The notes below the pieces were generated by a model, which saw only the letters and a list, made by a program, of their open reading frames with translations, did not search any database and was not told where the DNA came from. Shown in pieces: positions 1 through 6,337 of a stretch of 6,337 bases of DNA. The position numbers and the translations under genes were made by a program. Source of the stretch: Candidatus Aminicenantota bacterium (GTDB taxonomy: Bacteria; Acidobacteriota; Aminicenantia; Aminicenantales; Aminicenantaceae). The DNA lies in the NCBI GenBank assembly GCA_030670375.1, contig DAOVBT010000122.1, forward strand, positions 1 through 6,337, written 5' to 3'. Positions within the stretch are counted from its first letter, which is position 1. Every line of letters begins with the position of its first letter.

Positions 1-1334
1 GTGCGATTTTGATGAGTTGTGTATTTGTTGTTGCGGGAATGTATCTCCAGGCTGAAAAATCCGCGGATTACGATAAAAATTGGCCCCACTGGCGGGGGCC
101 CGGCAAGATGGGTGTATCGCCCAACGGCGATCCTCCTCTCGAATGGGGAGAATCCAAAAATGTGAAATGGAAGAAGGCAATCCCCGGCAAGGGCCATGCC
201 ACTCCGATCATATGGGGTGATCGGGTGTTTATCCTCACGGCTGTGGAGACGAATAAAGTGGTCAGGCCGGCCGAACAGACTGACGAACAACAAGGAGGCC
301 GTCGACGGGGGCCGCGCGGAACAAAAGCCACCAATGTGCATGAGTTTATCGTCCTGGCCATGAACCGGCACACCGGAGAAATCCTGTGGCAGCGCACAGT
401 TGCAGAAGAGCTGCCCGAGGAAGCGACCCATGACCTCGGAAGCTGGGCTTCTAACTCTCCGATTACCGACGGCGAACATCTTTACGCTTACTTTGGTTCC
501 CGCGGGCTTTTCTGTTTCGATATGGAGGGAAATCTCAAATGGGAACGGGATTTCGGGCAGATGTCCAAGCGTAATGAGTTCGGAGAGGGCAGCTCTCCTG
601 CGCTATATCGGGATAAAATAATCATCAATTGGGATCACGAAGGACAATCCTTCATCGTCGCTCTGGATAAAAAAACGGGAAAAGATATCTGGAAGGTCGA
701 TCGTGATGAAGGCTCTACGTGGGTGACTCCGTTTGTGATCGAACAAGAGGGAAAGTCCCAGATCATTATCCCTGCCTCCAAGCTGGTGAGGAGTTATGAT
801 GTCGAGACGGGAAAACTGATATGGGAGTGTGGTGGTTTAACTTCGAATTGTATACCTATGCCGATCGTGATAGATGGGATTGTTGTTGTCATGAGCGGTC
901 ACAGGGGATTTTCCTTGATGGCCATAGACTTATCCAAGGCCAAGGGAAACATAACCGATTCGGATGCGATTGTCTGGACACTGGAGAGAGACACACCTTA
1001 CACGCCTTCACCCGTTCTGTACGACAATAAACTCTACTTTCTCAAGAGCAATAACGGGATTCTTTCCTGCTTCGATCCCAAAACCGGAAAAGAGTTTTAC
1101 AGCAAACAGAGGCTCGAAGAGATGGGAGGCGTGTACACTTCGCCCGTAGCGGCGAAAGATCGGATTTACGTCGTTGGGTTGAACGGCACGATGTATGTTG
1201 TCCAGCATGGACCCGAATTCAAAATCCTGGCCAAAAATAAGCTTCTTGATAAATTCAATGCCTCTCCGGCCATCGTGGGCAACAGGATTTACCTTCGCGG
1301 TTATAAGAATCTTTACTGCATCGAGAAGGAATAG
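1..1334 (+). CDS. Exported PQQ-like beta-propeller repeat protein, copy 1 (5' end cut by window)
   Basis: Predicted secreted or periplasmic beta-propeller of the PQQ-like (PQQ_2/BamB-like) type; no ligand or enzymatic role can be assigned. Residues are numbered from the TTG at 9. WPHWRGP is at 25-31 and GKGHATPIIW at 60-69. The repeat motifs are AMNRHTGEILW (117-127), CFDMEGNLKW (169-178), ALDKKTGKDIW (218-228), SYDVETGKLIW (262-272) and CFDPKTGKEFY (354-364). The protein ends in a blade-closing RGYKNLYCIEKE. The reading frame stays open to base 1, and neither the TTG at 9 nor the ATG at 12 has a Shine-Dalgarno. The downstream paralogue has about four more residues before its hydrophobic core, so the true start probably lies a few codons outside the window. 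The visible N-terminus is the hydrophobic part of a Sec signal peptide, with likely cleavage after YLQA. There is no CXXCH haem motif and no PQQ-dehydrogenase-like extension, so actual PQQ binding is doubtful. A Gly/Arg/Gln-rich loop at 86-106 separates the first two blades. The stop is TAG, 65 bases before the next gene. Confidence 0.93.
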   Translation, partial: AILMSCVFVVAGMYLQAEKSADYDKNWPHWRGPGKMGVSPNGDPPLEWGESKNVKWKKAIPGKGHATPIIWGDRVFILTAVETNKVVRPAEQTDEQQGGRRRGPRGTKATNVHEFIVLAMNRHTGEILWQRTVAEELPEEATHDLGSWASNSPITDGEHLYAYFGSRGLFCFDMEGNLKWERDFGQMSKRNEFGEGSSPALYRDKIIINWDHEGQSFIVALDKKTGKDIWKVDRDEGSTWVTPFVIEQEGKSQIIIPASKLVRSYDVETGKLIWECGGLTSNCIPMPIVIDGIVVVMSGHRGFSLMAIDLSKAKGNITDSDAIVWTLERDTPYTPSPVLYDNKLYFLKSNNGILSCFDPKTGKEFYSKQRLEEMGGVYTSPVAAKDRIYVVGLNGTMYVVQHGPEFKILAKNKLLDKFNASPAIVGNRIYLRGYKNLYCIEKE

Positions 1335-1383
1335 CCAAGACAGACATACATTACGGTTTCCTGATAAATTGCGAAAAGAAAAA

Positions 1384-1389
1384 AAGGAG
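1384..1389 (+). promoter_or_regulatory. Ribosome binding site of propeller copy 2
   Basis: AAGGAG lies 10 bases before the ATG at 1400, in an A-rich leader. It fixes the start of the second propeller gene. The 65-base gap from the previous stop (1335-1399) shows no terminator hairpin, so read-through from copy 1 is likely. Confidence 0.85.
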
Positions 1390-1399
1390 AACAAAAAAA

Positions 1400-2737
1400 A
1401 TGAAAAGAACAGTCGTATTGTTGGGTTTTGTATTTGTTTTATCAGGTCTTTTAGTGGCAGCCGAAAATGCCTCGGACTTTGAAAAATACTGGCATCAGTG
1501 GCGCGGTCCTTACATGACTGGCGTTTCGCCCGATGGGGACCCGGCCATCGAGTGGAGTGAGACGAAAAACATAAAGTGGAAAATCGATATACCCGGCAAG
1601 GGCCATGCCACTCCGATCATCTGGGAAGACCAGATTTTTATTCTGACCGCCGTTGAAACCGACAAAGAAGGAAAAGCTGAAGCAAAAGATTCAGAACCAC
1701 AGCACGGCCGAGGTATGCCCACGACTCGAACGACGAAGATCCACAAGTTTGTTGTTTTAGCCGTTAACCGGAATGACGGAAAAATACTCTGGCAGAAAAC
1801 CGTCAAAGAAGAAATGCCTCAGGAAGGAACGCATGAATTCGGTAGCTGGGCTTCCCATTCGCCTGTAACCGATGGCGAACACATCTATGCCTACTTTGGG
1901 TCCCGCGGCCTGTATTGTCTGGATATGAAGGGCAATATCAAGTGGGAGAGGGATTTTGGTCAGTTGTCGAAACGCATGAATTTTGGTGAAGGTAGCTCTC
2001 CTGCACTTTATAAGGATAAAATCATCGTTACCTGGGATCACGAAGGGCCGTCGTTCATTATCGCTCTGGATAAAAAAACAGGGGAGGATATTTGGAGGAT
2101 CGATCGTGATGAAGCCACTTCGTGGGCTACACCTTATGTCGTCGAAGTCGAGGGAAAACCTCAAGTCATCACCAGTGCCACAAAACTTATTCGCAGTTAT
2201 GACCTTAACACCGGTGAATTGATCTGGGAGTGCGGCGGCATGACTCAGAATGCCATTCCCATGCCCTTTGCTGCCGACGGCATTCTGTATGTCATGAGCG
2301 GCTTCCGGGGAAATGCCCTGCTGGCCATCCGCTTGGCAGATGCCAAAGGCAACATCACCGATTCCGATGCCATAGTTTGGAAACACGACAAGGACACACC
2401 CTACGCTCCCTCTGCTTTGCTCCTTAAAAATCATCTGTACTTTCTGAGAGGCAATAATGGTATCCTTTCCTGCTTTGATGCTAAAACAGGCAAGCCACAC
2501 TACTCCAGCCAGAGACTTGAGGGAATAGGGAATATATTCGCTTCGCTTTTTGGCGCAAAAGACCGGATTTATATCACCGGGCAAAAGGGAACATTTTATG
2601 TGGTCAAACAGGGTCCTGAATTTGCCATCTTGGCTAAAAACACCCTGGATGATAATTTTAATGCATCACCGGTTGTGATAGGAAAGCAGCTCTTCCTGCG
2701 CGGGTACAAATATCTCTATTGCATAGAAGAGGAATAA
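1400..2737 (+). CDS. Exported PQQ-like beta-propeller repeat protein, copy 2 (tandem paralogue)
   Basis: Complete 445-residue protein with a classic Sec signal peptide: MKR, a hydrophobic core at 4-19, and probable cleavage after V-A-A at 19-21. The mature protein begins near WHQWRGP (31-37), followed by GKGHATPIIW (66-75). The repeat motifs are AVNRNDGKILW (121-131), CLDMKGNIKW (173-182), ALDKKTGEDIW (222-232), SYDLNTGELIW (266-276) and CFDAKTGKPHY (358-368). A sixth strand set, ending in DSDAIVW, is at about 308-327. This layout fits a seven- or eight-bladed propeller acting outside the cytoplasm. The protein aligns end to end with copy 1 (101 of 138 residues identical from GTHEF to WECGG, counted by hand). 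The main difference is a charged linker at about 88-113, which is variable between the copies. The start is supported by AAGGAG 10 bases upstream. It is probably co-transcribed with copy 1. No catalytic residues are recognisable, so scaffold, assembly or ligand-binding roles are all open. Confidence 0.95.
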   Translation: MKRTVVLLGFVFVLSGLLVAAENASDFEKYWHQWRGPYMTGVSPDGDPAIEWSETKNIKWKIDIPGKGHATPIIWEDQIFILTAVETDKEGKAEAKDSEPQHGRGMPTTRTTKIHKFVVLAVNRNDGKILWQKTVKEEMPQEGTHEFGSWASHSPVTDGEHIYAYFGSRGLYCLDMKGNIKWERDFGQLSKRMNFGEGSSPALYKDKIIVTWDHEGPSFIIALDKKTGEDIWRIDRDEATSWATPYVVEVEGKPQVITSATKLIRSYDLNTGELIWECGGMTQNAIPMPFAADGILYVMSGFRGNALLAIRLADAKGNITDSDAIVWKHDKDTPYAPSALLLKNHLYFLRGNNGILSCFDAKTGKPHYSSQRLEGIGNIFASLFGAKDRIYITGQKGTFYVVKQGPEFAILAKNTLDDNFNASPVVIGKQLFLRGYKYLYCIEEE

Positions 2738-2755
2738 ACGAGGACTAAGGGAATA
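2738..2755. other. 18-base convergent junction with no terminator seen
   Basis: The + strand propeller pair and the - strand DGC gene end 18 bases apart. The spacer and its flanks show no GC-rich hairpin followed by a T tract in either direction. The two transcripts therefore probably overlap at their 3' ends. Confidence 0.6.
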
Positions 2756-3133
2756 TCACACAGCAAGTTTTTTGCCTGCGGTCCTGACAACTGTTGCAAT
2801 ATTTTCATCCGTCGCAGGAGATTTGCCTTTTTCCAAACCAAGATCTGTCACCCTCATATGATCGTACTCTGTAAACCTGGCCTCTTCCAGACAAAGTTTG
2901 ACGCAGTCAAAAGAACACCCATCGATGGCCAGAATATGAGCTGCATCTTGCGTGGTTTCCATAATTCCTTTTACCCGGCCCCCGATGCCGGCCAGGCAGA
3001 ACATCTTGCCCGCGCCTTCTGAAGTCAGTTGTCTTGCTGCTAAATCCGAGATCGCTCCCACATCGGCAGCCCCAGAACAGGCAAAAATCAACGTGGGTCC
3101 GCCTGCACAGATATTTTCTTTCGAATCGCCCAT
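2756..3133 (-). CDS. DGC-domain small cysteine-rich protein, putative zinc-binding
   Basis: A 125-residue soluble protein with no signal peptide, so probably cytoplasmic. It matches the DGC family (Pfam PF08859 by recollection), named for its Asp-Gly-Cys motif and thought to bind zinc through conserved cysteines; no biochemical role is established for the family. Visible features are FACSGAADVG (17-26, C19), FCLAGIGG (45-52, C46) and AIDGCSFDCVKLC (69-81, C73, C77, C81), with an extra C9 near the N-terminus. The length is normal for a stand-alone family member. The frame could start further upstream at 3235, but that start would lie inside the preceding gene. The ATG at 3133 has a strong AAGGAGG five bases before it and begins where family homology begins. 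The gene follows the propeller lipoprotein after only 14 bases, which strongly suggests an operon. It converges with the + strand propeller pair across an 18-base gap. Confidence 0.9.
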   Translation of the reverse strand: MGDSKENICAGGPTLIFACSGAADVGAISDLAARQLTSEGAGKMFCLAGIGGRVKGIMETTQDAAHILAIDGCSFDCVKLCLEEARFTEYDHMRVTDLGLEKGKSPATDENIATVVRTAGKKLAV

Positions 3134-3138
3134 TCTAT

Positions 3139-3145
3139 CCTCCTT
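3139..3145 (-). promoter_or_regulatory. Strong ribosome binding site of the DGC gene
   Basis: On the - strand AAGGAGG sits five bases before the ATG at 3133 and three bases after the TGA stop of the lipoprotein gene (3148-3150). The position decides the DGC start and suggests that terminating ribosomes can pass directly to the DGC gene. Confidence 0.88.
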
Positions 3146-3147
3146 TT

Positions 3148-4563
3148 TCAGTTTGTACCTTTGCTGATTGCAAACAGGTTTCTGCGCGTGCGGATAAAAA
3201 GTGTCTTGCCGGAGATGGCAGGTGACGCCATGCAAATTTCATCCATCTTGTTGACTGCCAGGTGCTCGTATGTTGGTCCTGCTTTAACGATGTGGATGTT
3301 CCCGTATTCATCTGAAAAATACAGTTTTTCGTCAGCGGTCACGGGCGACGCTGAGTACGAGCTTATATCGCCACCGATGGGATTCCGGTACATTTCTTCC
3401 CCGGTTTCGGCCACGTAGCAGGTCAGGATCCCTCCGTTGTCTGCAACATACAGGAGATTATCCAAAACCAGAGGTGTCGGCTGGTAAGAGCCACGCCGTG
3501 GGTAAAACCAGGGGATATATTGGTTGGATTTTTCGTCCCTGGCGAGGGATATATCCCCTTCAGCCTCGAGCTTGATGGCATAGATGGGACGCATCCGGCC
3601 GTGGGCATTGGTGATGAAAACCAGGCCGTTGGATACCACCGGAGTCGGACAGGGGACATCTCCTCCGCCGTGCATCCACCAAATCGCCTTGCCGGTATCG
3701 ACCTCATAGCTTCCGATGTGTTTGTATCCGTTGACGACCACCTGCGTTCGGTCCTCTGATTTGTGGACCGTGGGAGTTCCCCAGGTCGGATTTTCATCCC
3801 GTAAAGTTCGCCAGATGTCTTTGCCTGTGGCAAGATCCAGAGCTGTGATAAAGGACTGGTTGTTGACATCGCAGACTACGATGACTTTGTCCTCGTATAT
3901 GATCGGGGAGCTTCCGAAACCCCATTGGATTTCAGGCACATCAAAGGCCCCGGCATCGAGGTACCCCAGGTCTTTGGTCCAAAGAAGTTTTCCATCGAGA
4001 TCGTAGCAGTACAATCCCTGGGAGCCGAAAAACACGAGGAGATGTTTGCCGTCCGTGGCCGGTGTGCAATTGGCGTGACTGGATTTGATGTGGCGATCCA
4101 CCTTGGGTTTTCCGCTGTAAGCCGTTTTTTCCCAGATGATTTCCCCGGTCTTTCTGTCCAGACAAAAGACCTTGTAGTGATGAACATAATCCTCGGGATT
4201 GTCCGGGCTTGCTCCGTATCTGCCGACTTTGAGGTAGGCTTCTTTGCCCTCGCCGATGGTTGTGGTCACAAAGACTCGGCCTTCCCAAACAATAGGGGAG
4301 GAGTGCCCCAATCCCGGGATCTCCTTTTTCCATAGAATGTTGGTTCCGGTTTTAACATCCCAATTCAAAGGAAGGTCTTGTCCTGCGGCAATGCCAGAGG
4401 CATTGTGTCCGCGAAATTGCGGCCAGTTTTCTGTTCTGACTTTCTGTACCGCTTCAAGGGAACCGGGATTCCCTTCGTTTGTCTCTGATGAAACGGTATC
4501 GGAGCAAGACACCAGAAATACACATAGAATACATACTGAGAAGATCGCAAATGTCTTTTTCAT
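3148..4563 (-). CDS. PQQ-like beta-propeller lipoprotein
   Basis: A 471-residue lipoprotein starting at the ATG at 4563. A longer frame from 4644 adds 27 residues, but these have no signal-peptide logic and overlap the end of the preceding gene. MKK is followed by a hydrophobic core and the lipobox L17-V18-S19-C20. Ser at +2 would favour outer-membrane sorting under E. coli rules. After a Ser/Glu-rich tether (21-44) come WPQFRG (47-52) and GLGHSSPIVW (84-93). The repeat motifs are CLDRKTGEIIW (134-144), CYDLDGKLLW (186-195), ALDLATGKDIW (241-251), SYEVDTGKAIW (285-295) and CYVAETGEEMY (382-392). The repeat order matches the two + strand propellers, so this is a divergent third paralogue. It has a longer insert between the first blades (about 102-130) and a basic YPRRGSY segment near 354-360. 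It probably belongs to the propeller fold family of BamB, but it is not BamB: the gene context and entry motif differ. It sits 62 bases after the GATase-GXGXG gene and 14 bases before the DGC gene, all on the same strand. Confidence 0.93.
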   Translation of the reverse strand: MKKTFAIFSVCILCVFLVSCSDTVSSETNEGNPGSLEAVQKVRTENWPQFRGHNASGIAAGQDLPLNWDVKTGTNILWKKEIPGLGHSSPIVWEGRVFVTTTIGEGKEAYLKVGRYGASPDNPEDYVHHYKVFCLDRKTGEIIWEKTAYSGKPKVDRHIKSSHANCTPATDGKHLLVFFGSQGLYCYDLDGKLLWTKDLGYLDAGAFDVPEIQWGFGSSPIIYEDKVIVVCDVNNQSFITALDLATGKDIWRTLRDENPTWGTPTVHKSEDRTQVVVNGYKHIGSYEVDTGKAIWWMHGGGDVPCPTPVVSNGLVFITNAHGRMRPIYAIKLEAEGDISLARDEKSNQYIPWFYPRRGSYQPTPLVLDNLLYVADNGGILTCYVAETGEEMYRNPIGGDISSYSASPVTADEKLYFSDEYGNIHIVKAGPTYEHLAVNKMDEICMASPAISGKTLFIRTRRNLFAISKGTN

Positions 4564-4625
4564 TCTTTTACCTTTTTCTGATGAAAAGTATGGGACGAAT
4601 ACCCATTCTATAATATTTGAGTGGT
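4564..4625 (-). other. 62-base intergenic gap with a small inverted repeat
   Basis: The gap lies between the GATase-GXGXG gene and the lipoprotein gene. It contains ATGGG/CCCAT arms (4590-4594 and 4602-4606) around a seven-base loop, plus an AT-rich stretch at about 4608-4619 that reads TATTAT on the - strand and could serve as a -10 element. No matching -35 element at normal spacing is evident. The hairpin is too short, and its T tract too broken, to call a terminator. The gap may hold a weak internal promoter or just an operon spacer. Confidence 0.3.
4571..4577 (-). promoter_or_regulatory. Ribosome binding site of the propeller lipoprotein
   Basis: AAAAAGG on the - strand lies seven bases before the ATG at 4563. 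It is a moderate site, but it supports this start over the upstream in-frame ATG at 4644, which has no comparable site and overlaps the preceding gene. Confidence 0.6.
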
Positions 4626-6337
4626 TTAATCCAAAGATGTCCAATCGAGTTCGTGTGTTTCCCTGCTGGCTATGATCTTTCGAAAAACCTCTTCAGGCCA
4701 TTTGAGAACTCCGTCCACCATCAGCAGGTCATGCCGTATGTTGATCCCGAAAAGGCGTTCGTTTTCCTGAAGATAGGGAAGAATCGTGTTCCAATCTTCT
4801 CGGCGGAAGGACAGGAACTCTGCGCCGTTCAACTGATTTTCCGTGACGGTTTTGTAAGGATCGTTCAGGTAGCAAGCTCCGCCCGATGCCAGGGAAAACA
4901 GGTTGTTCCCGGGATATTTCATTTCTAACCCGATTACTTCACCACGTGCGTCATAGGTCAAACCGTTGATGATTACGAATCCTCCGCCCGTTTGTTCACC
5001 GGCCATAAAACTCTCCGCACAATAATCGAGGCAGGTGCCGTTGATGATGGCCCGGATACGGCCTACGGCATTGATCAGGGGGCGTCCAGCCGCAGATCCC
5101 ATGATGAAGGCTTCTCCGCCTTTGGCTCCGTACAGGAATGTCTGGCCCACGTTTCCGAATATCACGATTTTCCCTGACTTGAGGATCTGTCCCACCTGGT
5201 CTTGAGCATCGCCATGGACGTACATGCGGGCGCCATCCAGCCCACTGCCAAGGTAATCACCACTGGAGCCGTAAACATCGATACGAACGTCATCGGTATT
5301 GGGACCCAATCCACATCCGATAAACCTGTCACCCCGGCAGCGATAAACGAAAAAATTCCTCCAACCTTTGGCATGGGTGATGGCAATGACTCTTGATACA
5401 GCTTCGGGCCCATCATTGGGGAAATTTCCAGCGTCGATTACCATGGTATCCGTGGATTGGTCGGATTCGGGAATCGGGTTTTCCCAAGCGCTGCTTCCAT
5501 CCAATCTTATCATTCCCGTCTTATTTTTTTCCCCGGGTGGTGGTACAGAATCCAGGATATCCTGGATCGATTGTTCTATGGCAGCGATCTGAAATGTCCG
5601 ACGGCCATCCCCCGGATCCCATCGTCTGTCGTGAAGCAAGGTCAATTTTTCGAGAGCTTTTTTTCTCCCTTCTTTTTTGATCAGCTTTTTTGCCCCATCC
5701 TTGAAATTTTCAAACCGGTCATACTGAAGATCCTCCTTCAGTTCTTTCAACATTCCATCGAATGGTTCCTGGAGAAAACTCGAAGACCGATCGGGAATCC
5801 CGTTTTCCCAGTCCTTCAAACTCGATTCCTTCCCTCTGTTGTTTGTCCGGCGCTCGAGGTGAAGAGGTGGGGATTGCCTCTGTTTTCCAGTTCCAGGGAA
5901 TGATTTTCCGTTGACCTGATTGCCGAATTTATCCCGGACATCCAACGTTGTGGTGCCGTTTTCTTTTTTCAGGGTGTACACAAATGCCCCGCCGTCTGTG
6001 CAGCTTCCTCCCCGGGCAGCCCAATACCGGTCTGCTAAAGGTGGCACACCTGAATCCTGTGAGGCAATTTCTTCAAAAAAGGCGTCGAGGGCTTGCTTTT
6101 CACTGGCAATAGCCCCGTAACTTTTTTCTCCTTCGTATAAACAAAAAACTTGTGGTCTGAGCATGGATACATCGGTGATTCCGATGAGCTGCGGTTCACC
6201 CGTTCCGGGCTCGGCCCGGGCAACGATAAAAAACCACGGCCCATCGGGAGAACCATGCAGGTGAGCCGACTGGATCGCCCGGTAGATTCGCTGGCGACGC
6301 TTGGACAAACGTTCAAAATCACCCTCAGGCGTTGGTG
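4626..6337 (-). CDS. Glutamate-synthase-like GATase II-GXGXG fusion protein (5' end cut by window)
   Basis: Residues are numbered from the TTG at 6308. That TTG is not a convincing start: the frame stays open to the window edge, adding at least PTPEGDFER, and homology continues through it. Residues 1 to about 115 look like the second half of a class II glutamine amidotransferase domain: HLHGSPDGPWFFIVAR (16-31), LIGITDVSMLRP (41-52) and YGAIASE (64-70). The N-terminal catalytic Cys of such domains would lie outside the window. Residues about 120-285 are a hydrophilic, Lys/Glu-rich insert, probably helical in part (180-255). From about 286 comes a GXGXG domain (GltB C-terminal, PF01493-like): VIDAGNFPNDGPEAV, GSSGDYLGSGLDG (348-359), IFGNVGQTFLYGAKGGEAFIMG (383-404), then ASGGACYLNDP (474-484). 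A tail follows: ENERLFGI (515-522) and a KWPEEVFRKI segment (536-545). No FMN/Fe-S synthase domain is present, so any glutamate-synthase activity would need a partner, perhaps encoded upstream outside the window. The protein is cytoplasmic. It may instead be a regulator or an N-methylglutamate-synthase-like subunit. Confidence 0.88.
   Translation of the reverse strand, partial: PTPEGDFERLSKRRQRIYRAIQSAHLHGSPDGPWFFIVARAEPGTGEPQLIGITDVSMLRPQVFCLYEGEKSYGAIASEKQALDAFFEEIASQDSGVPPLADRYWAARGGSCTDGGAFVYTLKKENGTTTLDVRDKFGNQVNGKSFPGTGKQRQSPPLHLERRTNNRGKESSLKDWENGIPDRSSSFLQEPFDGMLKELKEDLQYDRFENFKDGAKKLIKKEGRKKALEKLTLLHDRRWDPGDGRRTFQIAAIEQSIQDILDSVPPPGEKNKTGMIRLDGSSAWENPIPESDQSTDTMVIDAGNFPNDGPEAVSRVIAITHAKGWRNFFVYRCRGDRFIGCGLGPNTDDVRIDVYGSSGDYLGSGLDGARMYVHGDAQDQVGQILKSGKIVIFGNVGQTFLYGAKGGEAFIMGSAAGRPLINAVGRIRAIINGTCLDYCAESFMAGEQTGGGFVIINGLTYDARGEVIGLEMKYPGNNLFSLASGGACYLNDPYKTVTENQLNGAEFLSFRREDWNTILPYLQENERLFGINIRHDLLMVDGVLKWPEEVFRKIIASRETHELDWTSLD

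Noticed and set aside
68..397. Antisense frames in both tandem propellers (68-397 and 1510-1806) that share an MIGVAWPLPGI-like segment
   Set aside because: The similarity is only the reverse reading of the conserved GKGHATPI region, so it reflects the duplication of the sense genes rather than a conserved antisense gene.
1..1334. Assignment as a PQQ-dependent alcohol or glucose dehydrogenase
   Set aside because: The protein is too short for quinoprotein alcohol dehydrogenases. It has no haem c motif and no membrane domain. Only the propeller repeat motif is shared.
1757..2584. Long 275-residue open frame on the - strand
   Set aside because: It lies wholly inside propeller copy 2, whose protein is conserved with two paralogues. 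It has no ribosome binding site and no recognisable domain. It is a shadow of the sense coding bias.
3148..4563. Assignment of the lipoprotein as BamB of the outer-membrane assembly complex
   Set aside because: The fold type and lipobox agree, but the WPQFRG entry motif, the local paralogues and the absence of the usual der/hisS-type neighbours argue against a direct orthologue.
4590..4606. ATGGG/CCCAT hairpin as an intrinsic terminator after the GATase-GXGXG gene
   Set aside because: The stem has only five pairs with a seven-base loop, and the T run after it is short and interrupted. It is too weak to support termination.
5457..5903. 148-residue + strand frame opposite the GATase-GXGXG gene
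   Set aside because: It overlaps the charged insert of the - strand gene, is rich in Phe/Ser/Pro as expected from antisense of Lys/Glu codons, and has no start signal.

Overview
The window holds five protein genes packed tightly into 6.3 kb, with no RNA gene, mobile element or CRISPR array that I can see. Two genes run on the + strand (1-1334 and 1400-2737). Three run on the - strand in the order 6337-4626, 4563-3148, 3133-2756. The two groups converge on an 18-base gap at 2738-2755. Both outermost genes are cut by the window edges: the first + gene lacks its first few codons, and the first - gene lacks the N-terminal part of its first domain.

Three of the five genes are paralogues: exported seven- or eight-bladed beta-propellers of the PQQ-like repeat (BamB/PQQ_2-like) type. 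Two form a close tandem pair with Sec signal peptides, about 73% identical over a hand-counted 138-residue block. The third is a more divergent lipoprotein on the opposite strand. All share a WRG entry motif, a G.GH..PI.W motif and five aligned repeat motifs ending in TG...W or a variant of it. The lipoprotein is followed after 14 bases, with a strong Shine-Dalgarno in between, by a small cysteine-rich DGC-domain (putative zinc-binding) protein. Upstream of the lipoprotein, on the same strand, is a glutamate-synthase-like protein. It fuses the end of a class II glutamine amidotransferase domain to a GXGXG domain, without the FMN-binding synthase domain that normally lies between them.

The organism is a bacterium with good AAGGAG-type ribosome binding sites. 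The export signals and lipobox fit a Gram-negative envelope. WRGP-type PQQ-like propellers are common in Planctomycetota, Verrucomicrobiota and many uncultured sediment lineages. DGC proteins and split or rearranged glutamate synthases are common in anaerobic bacteria and archaea. The window does not settle the phylum.

No known pathway joins these five genes. The most defensible reading is an envelope propeller family that expanded locally (three copies), with its third member in a likely operon with a cytoplasmic zinc/cysteine protein and a GATase-GXGXG protein. The points most worth a second look are the GATase-GXGXG fusion with its roughly 165-residue insert, the lipoprotein-DGC coupling, and the tandem paralogues with a 29-base identical block.
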